A stretch of 64,000 nt of DNA, from contig JAATWA010000001.1 in NCBI GenBank assembly GCA_013361095.1, forward strand, positions 1,289,001 through 1,353,000, given 5' to 3'. The stretch is from Pseudanabaena biceps (GTDB lineage Bacteria; Cyanobacteriota; Cyanobacteriia; Pseudanabaenales; Pseudanabaenaceae). Within the stretch, counting starts at the first letter, position 1, and each line of letters starts with the position of its first letter. The translations under genes were made by a program, and so were the position numbers. Positions 45,923 through 55,293 of the stretch are shown one piece after another. The notes under the pieces were generated by a model that saw nothing but the letters and a program-made list of their open reading frames with translations, did not search any database and was not told the origin of the DNA.

Positions 45923-46291
45923 TTATAACTGAATAATTTGATTAAGGCGATCGCATACTTGAACAAACAAATCATTACTCAATTTTCCTAATGGATGTGG
46001 TTTTGCGCCTCGTAATCTCCAGTCAAAAGATTTTGGCTGATGACAGAGAACATAACTAGTTTTATCAGCTTTACGTCCTGAACCTTTACCTACGGAGACT
46101 GCAAAAGGGTTGTCGGCATTGTATGCGGCAGTTGTCATCGGTAAGCCAATCACGATCGCTGTTTTATCATTAAAAGTTTGTGGTGATATTACCAAGAAAG
46201 GATGAACGTCTTTCATTTCCTGTCCAACCTGTGGATTGCAATCGATCCAAATAATATCTTGGCGATCGGGTATCCATAGTTTTTTCACCAT
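45923..46291 (-). CDS. mazF: MazF/PemK family toxin
   Basis: 122 residues. DIIWIDCNPQVGQEMKDVHP then FLVISPQTFNDKTAIVIGLP is the N-terminal MazF fold with the catalytic Arg/Thr region; C-terminal SYVLCHQPKSFDW matches PemK. An mRNA interferase. Stop of mazE and start of mazF overlap by seven bases. Confidence 0.9.
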   Translation of the reverse strand: MVKKLWIPDRQDIIWIDCNPQVGQEMKDVHPFLVISPQTFNDKTAIVIGLPMTTAAYNADNPFAVSVGKGSGRKADKTSYVLCHQPKSFDWRLRGAKPHPLGKLSNDLFVQVCDRLNQIIQL

Positions 46292-46539
46292 TGTTCAGCG
46301 CCAAGTCTCTGTGATGTTGCCATAACTTCACCACCATGTCGGGCTGGATCAAAGTTGGCTAAGCGTTCTTCAAGGGTTAATGGCTCATTAACTACAGGCA
46401 CAATAATAACTTGACCATCGACGACGGACAGTTTTACTCGTTGGTTGACGTGGAGATGAGCAGCACGGGCGATCGCGGCGGGAAGTCGGACGCCTAAGTT
46501 ATTGCCCCATGTTTTGATGTCGAGTACTACTTCAGCCAT
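46285..46539 (-). CDS. mazE: MazE/AbrB-type antitoxin
   Basis: 84 residues. VVLDIKTWGNNLGVRLPAAI is the swapped-hairpin AbrB DNA-binding motif of MazE, followed by an acidic toxin-binding tail (EERLANFDPARHGGE). It should repress its own operon and neutralise the overlapping mazF. Confidence 0.9.
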   Translation of the reverse strand: MAEVVLDIKTWGNNLGVRLPAAIARAAHLHVNQRVKLSVVDGQVIIVPVVNEPLTLEERLANFDPARHGGEVMATSQRLGAEQW

Positions 46540-46584
46540 AGCAATATTTCACAGGATGAATGTTTAAACACTAGTATAAACATT

Positions 46585-46773
46585 ATGCCTTTTTTGATTG
46601 AATTATTAACATTGAGACAAGATAAAACATACTTGCTAATCCTTGAGTGGGAAGGAGTATGCGATTCAGTCAGATTCGTTTTGATGCAACAGAGAGGAAT
46701 TACCGAAGCGTTAACTACTGACCGCCACTTTGAGCAAGAAGGCTTTAATCGGTTACTACGCCTAGAAAGTTAG
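46585..46773 (+). pseudogene. Remnant of a PIN-domain (VapC-type) toxin
   Basis: A 62-residue frame whose second half, CDSVRFVLMQQRGITEALTT then DRHFEQEGFNRLL, matches the C-terminal PIN motif with its last catalytic Asp. Intact relatives have DKxYSLTDCISFVVMQ here; the segment LLILEWEGV replaces part of this and the N-terminal half is missing. Together this marks a decayed gene. It abuts the mazEF module. Confidence 0.6.
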
Positions 46774-46824
46774 CTGAAAAAGCGATCGCTGTTTAGTAAT
46801 TTGAAAGGACGATCACTTGTTTAT

Positions 46825-46966
46825 TAGGACTTACGCAGAAATTGATTAAGCCCTAGCCCCTCTCCCGCAGGCGAGGGAAACAAGAAAAAGGTAGAATCTT
46901 GCGCCCCTTCTCCCGCGGGAGAAGGGGTTGGGGGATGAGGGGAGATTTCACTTCGCGTAAGTCCTA
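46825..46966. mobile_element. MITE-like element with target site duplication
   Basis: A 142-base element with perfect 12-base terminal inverted repeats, TAGGACTTACGC and GCGTAAGTCCTA. It is flanked on both sides by TTTAT (46820-46824 and 46967-46971), a 5-base target duplication. The interior has C/G-rich imperfect mirror sequence (CCCCTCTCCCGC, GGAGAAGGGGTTGGGGG) and no coding capacity. It is probably moved by a transposase elsewhere. It sits 222 bases ahead of ndhF3. The remaining upstream sequence is AT-rich with no recognisable regulator site. Confidence 0.8.
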
Positions 46967-47188
46967 TTTATATTGAAAAGCGATCGCCTTTCAAATGAAG
47001 GAATATAATCCCCACTTTAATCCCATATTTAGCAAGGCTCTTAACTCAACGTTACTCCTATGCCCTCCAGACAAAACTTATCATATCCATAGATAAACAC
47101 TGATGATTAAGACTGTTTCCATTTAGACTAATCTTTGCAATAATCATAGAAATTTAATTATGGTTTTTAGTAAATAAATAGAGTTCAT

Positions 47189-49027
47189 ATGATAAATAAC
47201 TGGCTGGATACGATCTGGCTGATACCCTGCTATTCCCTGATCGGCGCGATGCTATCGATTGCTTGGTTCCCCGCCGTCACCCGCAAAACGGGGCCAAGAC
47301 CAGCAGGCTACGTCAATATATTTATGACTTTCTGCTCATTGGTTCATGCGATCGCGGCTTTGAGCGCAGCTTGGGGACAGCCAGCAAAATTGGTGTCTTT
47401 TCCTTGGTTAACTGTAGGCGGCTTAGACTTTACACTCGATTTGCAGATTTCCGATGTCACGATTGGTGCGATCGTGCTAATTGTCGGTATTAACCTCCTC
47501 GCACAGATTTATTCTGTCGGCTACATGGAAATGGACTGGGGCTGGGGACGCTTTTACGCACTACTCGCACTTTTTGAAGCGGGGTTGTGTTCCTTAGTTC
47601 TCTGTGACTCTCTATTTTTTAGCTATGTAATTCTGGAAATTCTGACCTTAGGAACATACTTGTTAGTTGGCATCTGGTACAACCAATCGCTGGTAGTTAC
47701 GGGAGCGCGAGATGCATTTTTAACTAAGCGGGTTGGTGATTTGTTTTTGCTAGTTGGTGTGGTCGGCTTATTGCCTCTGGCTGGGACTTGGAACTTTACC
47801 GAAATTGCCGCATGGGCGGAAACGACTGACGTAGATCCAACCGTAATCACCCTCGTTACCTTGGCTTTGATGGTCGGACCGATGGGTAAATGCGCTCAGT
47901 TTCCCCTCCATCTTTGGCTAGACGAAGCGATGGAAGGCCCCTTACCGAGTACGGTTCTACGAAATTCTGTGGTTGTGGCAACAGGCGCTTGGGTATTGGT
48001 AAAATTGCAGCCTCTTTTGGCTTTATCACCAATTACTCAACAGGTGATGATCGCTGTTGGTGCGGCTACAGCTTTGGGCGCGGTCTTAATTTCCATTGCC
48101 CAAATTGATGTCAAGCGATCACTTTCCTACTTGACCAGTGCTTTTATGGGATTGATTTTTATTGCCGTTGGTGTTGATGAAATTCATAGCGCCTATCTCT
48201 TGATGTTGTCTCATGCCTTGGCGATCGCGCTGTTGTTGATGTCCGTAGGGAGCATTATTTCTAATGTAGTTAGCCAAGACCTAACTCAAATGGGCGGGCT
48301 ATGGAGCCGTCGTCCGATTTCGGGACTGTGCTTTTTAGTCGGAGCGATCGGTTTGATTGCTTTCCCTCCCTTTGGTGGATTTTGGGCAATGGTAGATTTG
48401 ATTTCTCCTCTTTGGGAAAAGAATCCCGCTTTAGCAGAGTTATTGTTGTTGATTAATGGATTGATGGCTTTCAGCTTAATCAGAGTGTTTGGTCTGATTT
48501 GGGGTGGTAAACCCAAGCAAATGACCGAGCGATCTGTTGAACCGCTATGGCTAATTGTCCTTCCGATGACGATCCTTGCGGGTATCGTCCTCCATGTTCC
48601 CCATTTGCTGACTGCATGGGGCGTGATTACTGATTGGTCAGTGGCGTATAGCTCTGATGCTTTGCTGTTGTCAGGTTCTAGTCTAGTGGGGCTAGCGATC
48701 GGCGGCTATCTCTATATCAATCAACAGGTGACTAAACCAATTCAGCTTCCTTCTGTCAACTTGCAAAACTTCTTTGCCAATGACTTCTACACTCCTAAAC
48801 TTTACAAACTTACGATTGTCGGCTTAGTGGATGTGGTGTCTCATGCCCTGTCTTGGTTTGATCGCTTTTTTGTCGATGGCGTTGGCAATCTATTTGGATT
48901 AGCGACTCTATTTAGTGGACAAAACCTGCGCTACAGCACCTTTGGGCAGTTTCAACTTTATGCTCTAACAATTATGGTTGGCATCGGTATTTTACTTTTA
49001 CTGCTATTCAATCGAGTCGCAATTTAA
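47189..49027 (+). CDS. ndhF3: NDH-1 subunit F3 (inducible CO2 uptake)
   Basis: 612 residues, matching NdhF3 length. A proton-pumping antiporter-like subunit with about 15 membrane helices; LLVGIWYNQSLVVTGARDAF, KRVGDLFLLVGVVG and QFPLHLWLDEAMEGPLPSTV carry the conserved Lys and Glu positions. The downstream ndhD, cupA and cupS genes identify this as the F3 type of the NDH-1MS complex, which hydrates CO2 to bicarbonate at the thylakoid, typically under low carbon. Confidence 0.92.
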   Translation: MINNWLDTIWLIPCYSLIGAMLSIAWFPAVTRKTGPRPAGYVNIFMTFCSLVHAIAALSAAWGQPAKLVSFPWLTVGGLDFTLDLQISDVTIGAIVLIVGINLLAQIYSVGYMEMDWGWGRFYALLALFEAGLCSLVLCDSLFFSYVILEILTLGTYLLVGIWYNQSLVVTGARDAFLTKRVGDLFLLVGVVGLLPLAGTWNFTEIAAWAETTDVDPTVITLVTLALMVGPMGKCAQFPLHLWLDEAMEGPLPSTVLRNSVVVATGAWVLVKLQPLLALSPITQQVMIAVGAATALGAVLISIAQIDVKRSLSYLTSAFMGLIFIAVGVDEIHSAYLLMLSHALAIALLLMSVGSIISNVVSQDLTQMGGLWSRRPISGLCFLVGAIGLIAFPPFGGFWAMVDLISPLWEKNPALAELLLLINGLMAFSLIRVFGLIWGGKPKQMTERSVEPLWLIVLPMTILAGIVLHVPHLLTAWGVITDWSVAYSSDALLLSGSSLVGLAIGGYLYINQQVTKPIQLPSVNLQNFFANDFYTPKLYKLTIVGLVDVVSHALSWFDRFFVDGVGNLFGLATLFSGQNLRYSTFGQFQLYALTIMVGIGILLLLLFNRVAI

Positions 49028-49094
49028 ATCCAGCGTTGTCATTATTGCCGTAGGCAAAATGACAACACTATAAAATTAATTTGAAATAAAAACT

Positions 49095-50642
49095 ATGCCT
49101 AATATACTCAGCGTCTTAATTTGGCTACCAGTGATCGGTGCTTTAGCGATCGCCCTCTTACCACAAAATCAATCGAAAAAAGGCGCGGCGATCGTGGCGA
49201 GCGTGATCCTGCTTTTAGATTGCTTACTGCTCAAACAATTTGACATCACGATTCCCACTTTCCAATTAGTTGAAAATTTACCTTGGCTAGAAAATCTTGG
49301 ACTAAACTACAGCCTCGGAGTCGATGGATTGTCATTACCTCTGGTGGTGCTGAATGGTTTCCTGACTTGGCTGGTCGTCTGTTTTTGCGATCGCCAAATC
49401 AAAGAACGCAAACAACTTTTTTATATATTGATGCTGCTAATTCATGCAGGCGTGAGCGGTGCTGTCCTTTCAACTAACACACTCTTGTTTGTCCTGTTTT
49501 ATGAAATAGAACTAATTCCCCTCTATCTAGTTATCGCTGTTTGGGGTGGAGTGCAACGCGGTTATGCGGCGACAAAATTTTTGATTTTTACAGCTATTTC
49601 TGGGATCTTGATTTTAGCGGGATTCCTTGCGCTAGGTTGGATGCCAGCCAACCCTACGCCGATCTTTGACTATGTGACATTGCAAACTATCTCATTACCT
49701 TTAGAAGTTCAAATCACACTTCTAATTATCTTGTTATTAGGTTTTGCAATCAAATCTCCATTTGTGCCATTTCACACTTGGCTACCCGATACCTATGTGG
49801 AATCCACCACCCCAACAGTGATGATGCTCGGCGGGATTGTTGCTAAGTTAGGAACCTATGGCTTGTTTTGATTCTGTGTGGGTTTATTTCCTGATGCTTG
49901 GGCTTTGCTCTCACCTTATATTGCGCTCTGGGCAGGTTTAGGCATTCTTTACGGAGCGCTAGTAGCGATCGCGCAAAGGGATATCAAACGCATGGTTGCC
50001 TACAGTTCCATCGGTCACATGAGCTATATTCTCTTGGCGGCGGCGGCAGCAACCCCTTTGAGCATGGTGGGTGGCATCATTCAAATGGTTAGCCATAGCA
50101 TTGTTCTAGCTCTATTGTTTTATCTAGTCGGCGTAATCGAGGAAAAAGTTGGCACAAGGGATTTAGATGTTCTAAATGGATTGCTTAATCCTTTGCGGGG
50201 CTTACCGAGTACCAGTGCATTACTCATCTTGGGCGGCATGGCGAGCGCTGGTATCCCTGGATTGGTAGGATTCATTTCTGAATTTCTAATTTTCCAAGGC
50301 TGTTTTGCCAAATTCCCAATTCCTACGATCTTCTCGATTATTGGTACTGGACTTACTGCTGTCTATTTCGTGATTCTGCTAAATCGTACTTGTTTTGGCA
50401 AATTGGATAATGCAACCGCTTACTATCCGAAGGTGTCGGGACTAGAACAATTACCAGCTCTCATCTTGACTGCATTAATCGTCATTTTGGGCATTCAACC
50501 ATCTTGGTTAGTGCGCTGGAGTGAGGCAAGTGCAGTGTTAATCGGCGATCGCGTTCCTGTCGTTGCTGTTACTAATAATCTCACTGTTCCCATTAGTTCC
50601 ATTTACGAAGATATTGAATTTGAACTTGAAAATGAGGTATAA
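49095..50642 (+). pseudogene. ndhD3: NDH-1 subunit D3, interrupted by in-frame TGA
   Basis: The reading frame is continuous for 515 codons except for one TGA at 49869-49871 (codon 259), in GGIVAKLGTYGLF-stop-FCVGLFPDAW. Homologues have Arg at this position; CGA to TGA is one transition. The two halves (258 and 256 residues) contain all other NdhD features: NPTPIFDY, PFVPFHTWLPDTYVESTTPT before and KRMVAYSSIGHMSYIL, GMASAGIPGLVGFISEF after. Start ATG 49095. As written, the protein stops midway through the membrane domain, so the NDH-1MS pump would fail. Sequencing error, a strain-specific mutation or readthrough are the alternatives. No sign of frameshift or other decay. Confidence 0.8.
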
Positions 50643-50645
50643 ACC

Positions 50646-51962
50646 ATGACTGCTACGCTAACCGAACCAATCACTAAATTACCCCCATCCACTCATCCCT
50701 ATGCCGATATCATTCATCGCTTAGAGGCTGGCGGCTCGATGTTGCCTGACACCCCAGAAAATCTAATGCAAATAATCGGACTGTATAAGGCTTACGCTGT
50801 ACCGATGGATTTTTACTGGCGAGATTTGCTATACATCGCTGAACAAGTTTTTTTAGAGCCACTCCCTGCTTTTAAATACTTCATTCCACAAGAATATCTC
50901 GACTTGCCTAACCACTATGCGGGTGATGACGCTGATCTGCGTTTTTGGCGCGGTCAGGCAACCGCTCATCCTGAGTTATTGGAATTTATGGAAAAGGGAG
51001 AATTAAAAACTAAACTTCCCAAGATTTTCCATCATCTCTATCACGATCGCATCAACATGGAGTTTGCAGAGGAATGTATGCGGTCGATGCTCTGGCATCG
51101 TGGCATGGGCGGCGAGTTAGAGCCTTATATGGACTCTGAGGAATATCGTCAAAACTGCGATCGCGCCATTCGTGCTTTCTTTAAAAATAATCCGCTCATG
51201 TTGGGGCTATATAAACTTTTCCCTGAGATGTTTATGGAACAATGCCGCCAGTCAACCATGACTTCGGTATTAGGGCTGTTTTGGGAAGTAATGGCTCCCG
51301 TCTTTTTCGAGATGTCGGATATTTATGATGAAGGTGGCTTTAAAGGCGTTCCCGATGCGATGGATTTTCTGGTCAATGGTATCTTTGCGATCGCGGGTCG
51401 TCCCATCTATCACCGTGTAAACATCGGCGGCGAATGGCTGGATATTGTCCCCAAATCAAAGGGGTTCACTTGGTTGTATGAAGCTGCTTTCCCCTATGTT
51501 GAAGCAGTCTTTTATCGTACTTCCCCATTCCGTGGAACTAAGTCCTACAACGCTCAAGCCCATCAAGTTCCCACCGAGCAAAGTGATTTTCACTTCGGGA
51601 TTTTATACGCTGACAAGTTCCCTGTTGGCTCCGCAGGGATTCCACCCACGCTCTTGCATCAGGATATGTATCACTTCCTGCCGCAATATCTAGTGGACTA
51701 TTACAAGCAATATTGTCGTGGCGAAGACGATATGTTGATTCAATTAGCCGTCAGTTTTCAGAGATCGATGTATAACGTCACTTCGGCAGTAATTCAAGCT
51801 GGAAGAGCGGCTTTACTCTATCCCTTGGACGATCCTAATCCAAAACATCTTTTAGCCAATCGCCATTATTTCGAGGGACAACTGAATCGGTTCTGCAATC
51901 CCAAATATGGCATGGACAAAGCCGCCAAAATTGCCATGATTCAAGATCAAAACTATCGTTAA
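50646..51962 (+). CDS. cupA: CO2 hydration protein CupA (ChpY)
   Basis: 438 residues, soluble, almost Met-to-end family similarity: MDFYWRDLLYIAEQVFLEPL, FHHLYHDRINMEFAEECMRS with His and Arg candidates for the zinc site, then WHRGMGGELEPYMDSEEYR and SGDxx-free C-terminus ending AKIAMIQDQNYR. It starts three bases after ndhD3. CupA caps the D3/F3 module and is thought to hydrate CO2 by a carbonic-anhydrase-like reaction coupled to electron flow. Its gene appears intact, as do its neighbours apart from ndhD3. Confidence 0.93.
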   Translation: MTATLTEPITKLPPSTHPYADIIHRLEAGGSMLPDTPENLMQIIGLYKAYAVPMDFYWRDLLYIAEQVFLEPLPAFKYFIPQEYLDLPNHYAGDDADLRFWRGQATAHPELLEFMEKGELKTKLPKIFHHLYHDRINMEFAEECMRSMLWHRGMGGELEPYMDSEEYRQNCDRAIRAFFKNNPLMLGLYKLFPEMFMEQCRQSTMTSVLGLFWEVMAPVFFEMSDIYDEGGFKGVPDAMDFLVNGIFAIAGRPIYHRVNIGGEWLDIVPKSKGFTWLYEAAFPYVEAVFYRTSPFRGTKSYNAQAHQVPTEQSDFHFGILYADKFPVGSAGIPPTLLHQDMYHFLPQYLVDYYKQYCRGEDDMLIQLAVSFQRSMYNVTSAVIQAGRAALLYPLDDPNPKHLLANRHYFEGQLNRFCNPKYGMDKAAKIAMIQDQNYR

Positions 51963-51995
51963 TATTTTGCGGCGCTTCGCGCCGCAAAATATTAA
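51959..51995. repeat. Perfect palindrome between cupA and cupS
   Basis: TTAATATTTTGCGGCGC-TTC-mirror, 17-bp arms, including the cupA stop codon. It lies inside an operon and ends 24 bases before cupS. Confidence 0.85.
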
Positions 51996-52019
51996 CGGCT
52001 CTACATAAGGAATTAAATT

Positions 52020-52469
52020 ATGACCACAATTGTCGATATCGCTGTTAATAATGAAGGCTTCTCTACGCTAGTCACCGCCGTAACGGTCGCAAGTTTAGTG
52101 GAAGCCTTACAAAGCCCTGGTCCATTTACAGTTTTTGCTCCCAATGATGCCGCCTTTGCAAAATTACCCGACGGAACAATTACCACACTAGTTCAAAATA
52201 TTCCCCAACTCTCGCGTATTCTCACTTATCACGTTGTTGCAGGAAAATACAAAAGAGAAGATTTAATAGGTGTTAAATCCTTAATTTCCCTTGAAGGTTC
52301 TCAAATTGATTTGAATATCTCAGATGATGGCTTTGAGGCAAATAACGCCACGGTAATCGCTGCTGATATTGAGGCAGACAATGGAGTTGTTCATGTCATT
52401 GATACAGTAATGCTGATGCGTCCTCACTGGGTTTATCCTATTTTGGAGTCTGGCAAGGTTGGCGTTTAA
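52020..52469 (+). CDS. cupS: Fasciclin-domain protein CupS
   Basis: 149 residues, one fasciclin domain: [56 protein letters not shown] and [12 protein letters not shown]. No signal peptide. Position after cupA identifies it as CupS, a small subunit of NDH-1MS. Generic fasciclin proteins are otherwise secreted, so the absence of a signal supports the cytoplasmic CupS role. Confidence 0.9.
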   Translation: MTTIVDIAVNNEGFSTLVTAVTVASLVEALQSPGPFTVFAPNDAAFAKLPDGTITTLVQNIPQLSRILTYHVVAGKYKREDLIGVKSLISLEGSQIDLNISDDGFEANNATVIAADIEADNGVVHVIDTVMLMRPHWVYPILESGKVGV

Positions 52470-52480
52470 AGATCACGATC

Positions 52481-52507
52481 GAGTGGTAGCGCTTCGCGCT
52501 ACCACTC
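52481..52507. repeat. Perfect palindrome, 12-bp arms
   Basis: GAGTGGTAGCGC-TTC-mirror, 11 bases after the cupS stop; likely end of the operon. Confidence 0.8.
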
Positions 52508-52561
52508 AATTTGTTTTACGCTTGGAGACGCAACATTAGCTTATGTTGACATTCTTGTTAG

Positions 52562-52614
52562 AAAACAAAACCCCAGAACGAGTAGCGGCGCTACTCGTTT
52601 TGGGGTTTTGTTTT
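52562..52614. repeat. Palindrome, composite repeat in inverse orientation
   Basis: AAAACAAAACCCCA...TGGGGTTTTGTTTT with core GTAG-CGGCG-CTAC. The flanks CATTCTTGTTAG and GTCCTAATGCAAGTGACC are the reverse of the flanks at 6777. Confidence 0.8.
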
Positions 52615-52690
52615 GTCCTAATGCAAGTGACCACCGCTATATAATGAAATACTGTGTCTAATCTCTCAAAATATATAGTAAATATCTCCT

Positions 52691-54607
52691 ATGACTATTG
52701 CTCCCTATGGCTCTTGGAAATCACCCATTAGTTCCGATTTAATCGTGTCTAACAGCATTCGTCTCGGCGCGATCGCCATTGATGATGGTCAGGTCTATTG
52801 GAATGAAGGCAGACCAACCGAAGGGGGGCGGAACCTGATTATGCGCTATGACAAAGAAGGAAACTATCGCGAGATGACTCCTAACACCTTTAACGTGCGA
52901 TCGCTAGTTCATGAGTATGGCGGCGGCGAATATTTAGTAGAAGATGGAAGGATTTACTTCTCAAACTTTAGCGATCGCTGCATCTATCGCAAAGTGGGCG
53001 GCAGTAATTGCAAACCCTTAACCACTGAAAGCGCCTATCGCTATGCTGATTTTGTATGGAGTCGCCTTTACGGAAAATTAATTTGTGTGCGTGAAGACCA
53101 TAGCGCGGGTGGCGAGCCAATTAACAGTTTAGTGGCGGTAAATACTAGCGATGGCGAAGACTTACAAGTGTTAGTCACAGGCGCAGATTTTTATGCATCG
53201 CCTTCCCTTAATGACAGTGGCGACAAAATCTCGTGGTTGAGTTGGAATCATCCCAATATGCCTTGGGATGGCACAGAACTTTGGATCGCTGATTTAGTAG
53301 AATCCGATATTGGTGTTTTGACAATTCAGAATCCACAACTTGTGGCTGGCGGCATTGACGAGTCCATCTTTCAGCCTCGTTGGTCGCCCGATGGCAAGCT
53401 CTACTTTGTGAGCGATCGCACAGGCTGGTGGAATTTGTACAGCACCTCAGTGGAAGATTTCTCTCAAGTTCAATCTCTTTGCCCGATGTCTGCTGAATTT
53501 GGCTTGCCACAATGGGTATTTGGGATGTCTACCTATGACTTTACAGGCGATCGCAAAGTCATTTGTTCCTATACTCAATACGGAATATCTCACTTAGCAA
53601 TTCTCGATCCTGCTAATTTAGCGTCAGGCTTACAGGAAATTGATTTGCCATTTACTTCTATTTCTAGCGTTCATTGTGAAGGCGATCGCGTTGTATTTCA
53701 TGGTGGCTCGGCAACTGAACCAACCGCGATTATTCTATTAGAGATATCCACAGGAACTTGGCAAAAGATTCGCGCTGCTTCCGATTTACAAATTGACTCT
53801 GGTTACATTTCCGCCGCTCAGCCTGTGGAGTTTCCCACAGAAAATGACAAAACGGCGCATGGTTTATTCTATCCACCTAAGAATAAAGATTTCCAAGCTC
53901 AATCTACGGAAAAGCCGCCGCTACTGGTCAAAAGTCATGGTGGTCCCACAGCTTCCACTTCAGGTAGCTTGAGCCTCGGCATTCAATATTGGACAAGCCG
54001 CGGCTTTGCGGTACTAGATGTCAACTATGGCGGCAGCACAGGCTACGGACGCGAATATCGCGATCGCCTTAAGGGTAATTGGGGAATTGTCGATGTCGAT
54101 GACTGCGCCAATGGTGCGAAATATTTGGCTGAAAAAGGCTTGGTCGACGGCGATCGCCTTGCGATTTCGGGTGGCAGTGCGGGAGGCTACACGACACTAT
54201 GCGCTTTGACTTTCCGCGATGACTTCAAAGCAGGAGCTAGTCACTACGGTATTTGTGATCTCGAAGCCCTTGCTACGGATACCCATAAGTTTGAGTCGCG
54301 CTATCTCGATAGTCTGCTCGGCAAATATCCTGAACAAAAGGAACTCTATATTCAGCGATCGCCAATCCATTTCACGGAGAAGCTGTCCTGTGCGATCGCC
54401 TTTTTCCAAGGTTTAGAAGATAAAGTTGTGCCACCAAATCAAGCAGAAATGATGGTTGCGGCTTTACAGAAAAAAGGTCTGCCCGTTCTTTATGTAGCTT
54501 TTGAAGGGGAGCAGCATGGCTTCCGCAAAGCTGAAAATATCAAACGCGCCCTTGATGGCGAGTTTGGTTTTTATGCCCAAAATTTTGGGTTTACACCTGC
54601 TCAATAA
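52691..54607 (+). CDS. S9 family prolyl oligopeptidase-like protein
   Basis: 638 residues. An N-terminal seven-bladed propeller (about 1-390, with repeats such as FQPRWSPDGKLYFVSDRTGW) gates a C-terminal alpha/beta hydrolase. The catalytic triad is Ser in LAISGGSAGGYTT near 497, Asp in FQGLEDKVVPP near 577 and His in EGEQHGFRK near 609. It would cut short peptides; no signal peptide, so probably cytosolic. Confidence 0.92.
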   Translation: MTIAPYGSWKSPISSDLIVSNSIRLGAIAIDDGQVYWNEGRPTEGGRNLIMRYDKEGNYREMTPNTFNVRSLVHEYGGGEYLVEDGRIYFSNFSDRCIYRKVGGSNCKPLTTESAYRYADFVWSRLYGKLICVREDHSAGGEPINSLVAVNTSDGEDLQVLVTGADFYASPSLNDSGDKISWLSWNHPNMPWDGTELWIADLVESDIGVLTIQNPQLVAGGIDESIFQPRWSPDGKLYFVSDRTGWWNLYSTSVEDFSQVQSLCPMSAEFGLPQWVFGMSTYDFTGDRKVICSYTQYGISHLAILDPANLASGLQEIDLPFTSISSVHCEGDRVVFHGGSATEPTAIILLEISTGTWQKIRAASDLQIDSGYISAAQPVEFPTENDKTAHGLFYPPKNKDFQAQSTEKPPLLVKSHGGPTASTSGSLSLGIQYWTSRGFAVLDVNYGGSTGYGREYRDRLKGNWGIVDVDDCANGAKYLAEKGLVDGDRLAISGGSAGGYTTLCALTFRDDFKAGASHYGICDLEALATDTHKFESRYLDSLLGKYPEQKELYIQRSPIHFTEKLSCAIAFFQGLEDKVVPPNQAEMMVAALQKKGLPVLYVAFEGEQHGFRKAENIKRALDGEFGFYAQNFGFTPAQ

Positions 54608-54640
54608 ATAGACAGGCGCGGCTTCGCCGCGCCTGTCTAT
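54608..54640. repeat. Perfect palindrome, 15-bp arms
   Basis: ATAGACAGGCGCGGC-TTC-mirror, one base after the S9 stop and three before the peroxiredoxin stop; shared convergent terminator. Confidence 0.85.
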
Positions 54641-54642
54641 AA

Positions 54643-55092
54643 TTACTTGAGGCTGCGTAGCACCACTAACAACTCGCTATCTTCGCGCTTAAATACGGGC
54701 AGAAACTCAACGTGCTTATAACGGACAATCCCGTTAATATCAATGATGCAATAGGCTCGCTTACTGCCAAATAAACTTGCCACACCGTACTTTTTGCAAA
54801 CTTCCTGATTGCGATCGCTGAGCAATGGAAACTGCAAGCCTAATTTTTTAGAAAACTCAATATGCTTCTCAATGGGATCGGTGCTAATCCCAAGGATCTC
54901 TGCTCCTGCTTCCCGAAATTTTGTCCAGTCATCGGCAAAACACTGCATTTCGCTAGTGCATAGGGGCGAAAAGTCACCGGGATAGAAAGCAAGGACAACG
55001 TTAGTTTTACCGATGTAGCGGCTGAGCGTGATATCACCGCGATCGCTAGGCAAAGTAAAATCTGGAGCTTTTTGACCGACTTCGACAGACAT
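54643..55092 (-). CDS. Peroxiredoxin (AhpC/TSA family)
   Basis: 149 residues from ATG 55092 (MSVEVGQKAPDFTLPSDRGD) with AGGA upstream; the frame opens 16 codons earlier. The peroxidatic motif is FYPGDFSPLCTSEM, with Ser in the usual PxxxTxxC Thr position. Two further cysteines (NQEVCKK, RAYCIID) could resolve the disulfide. It reduces peroxides with thiols. It differs from the PrxQ/Bcp copy at 59498. Confidence 0.88.
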   Translation of the reverse strand: MSVEVGQKAPDFTLPSDRGDITLSRYIGKTNVVLAFYPGDFSPLCTSEMQCFADDWTKFREAGAEILGISTDPIEKHIEFSKKLGLQFPLLSDRNQEVCKKYGVASLFGSKRAYCIIDINGIVRYKHVEFLPVFKREDSELLVVLRSLK

Positions 55093-55157
55093 AGAAATTC
55101 CTGCATTACCTTTTAAGTTGGCATTGATAGCGATCTCCATAAGCAGCTAGGCATAAT

Positions 55158-55217
55158 TAAAAACCAGAGTCACAAGGTGTGGCGATCGCAGCGAGTACGT
55201 CACACCTTGTGGGTTTT
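55158..55217. repeat. Imperfect palindrome
   Basis: AAAACC...CACAAGGTGTG pairs with CACACCTTGTG...GGTTTT; the centre CGATCGCAGCGAGTACG is unpaired. Confidence 0.65.
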
Positions 55218-55293
55218 AAATTTACTTATACTTAACTACTTAGTAATCATATTTATTTTGTAGCCAAGCATAATCTTATCAATAATCCTCCTT

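Noticed and set aside
47072..47188. NdhR/CcmR-type LysR site upstream of ndhF3
   Set aside because: TCATAGAAATTTAATTATGG is only weakly symmetrical in an AT-rich region and does not match a motif I can state with confidence.
49869..49871. Selenocysteine or programmed recoding at the ndhD3 TGA
   Set aside because: The family residue is Arg, not Cys or Sec, and no hairpin or selenoprotein context follows the codon. A point mutation is simpler.
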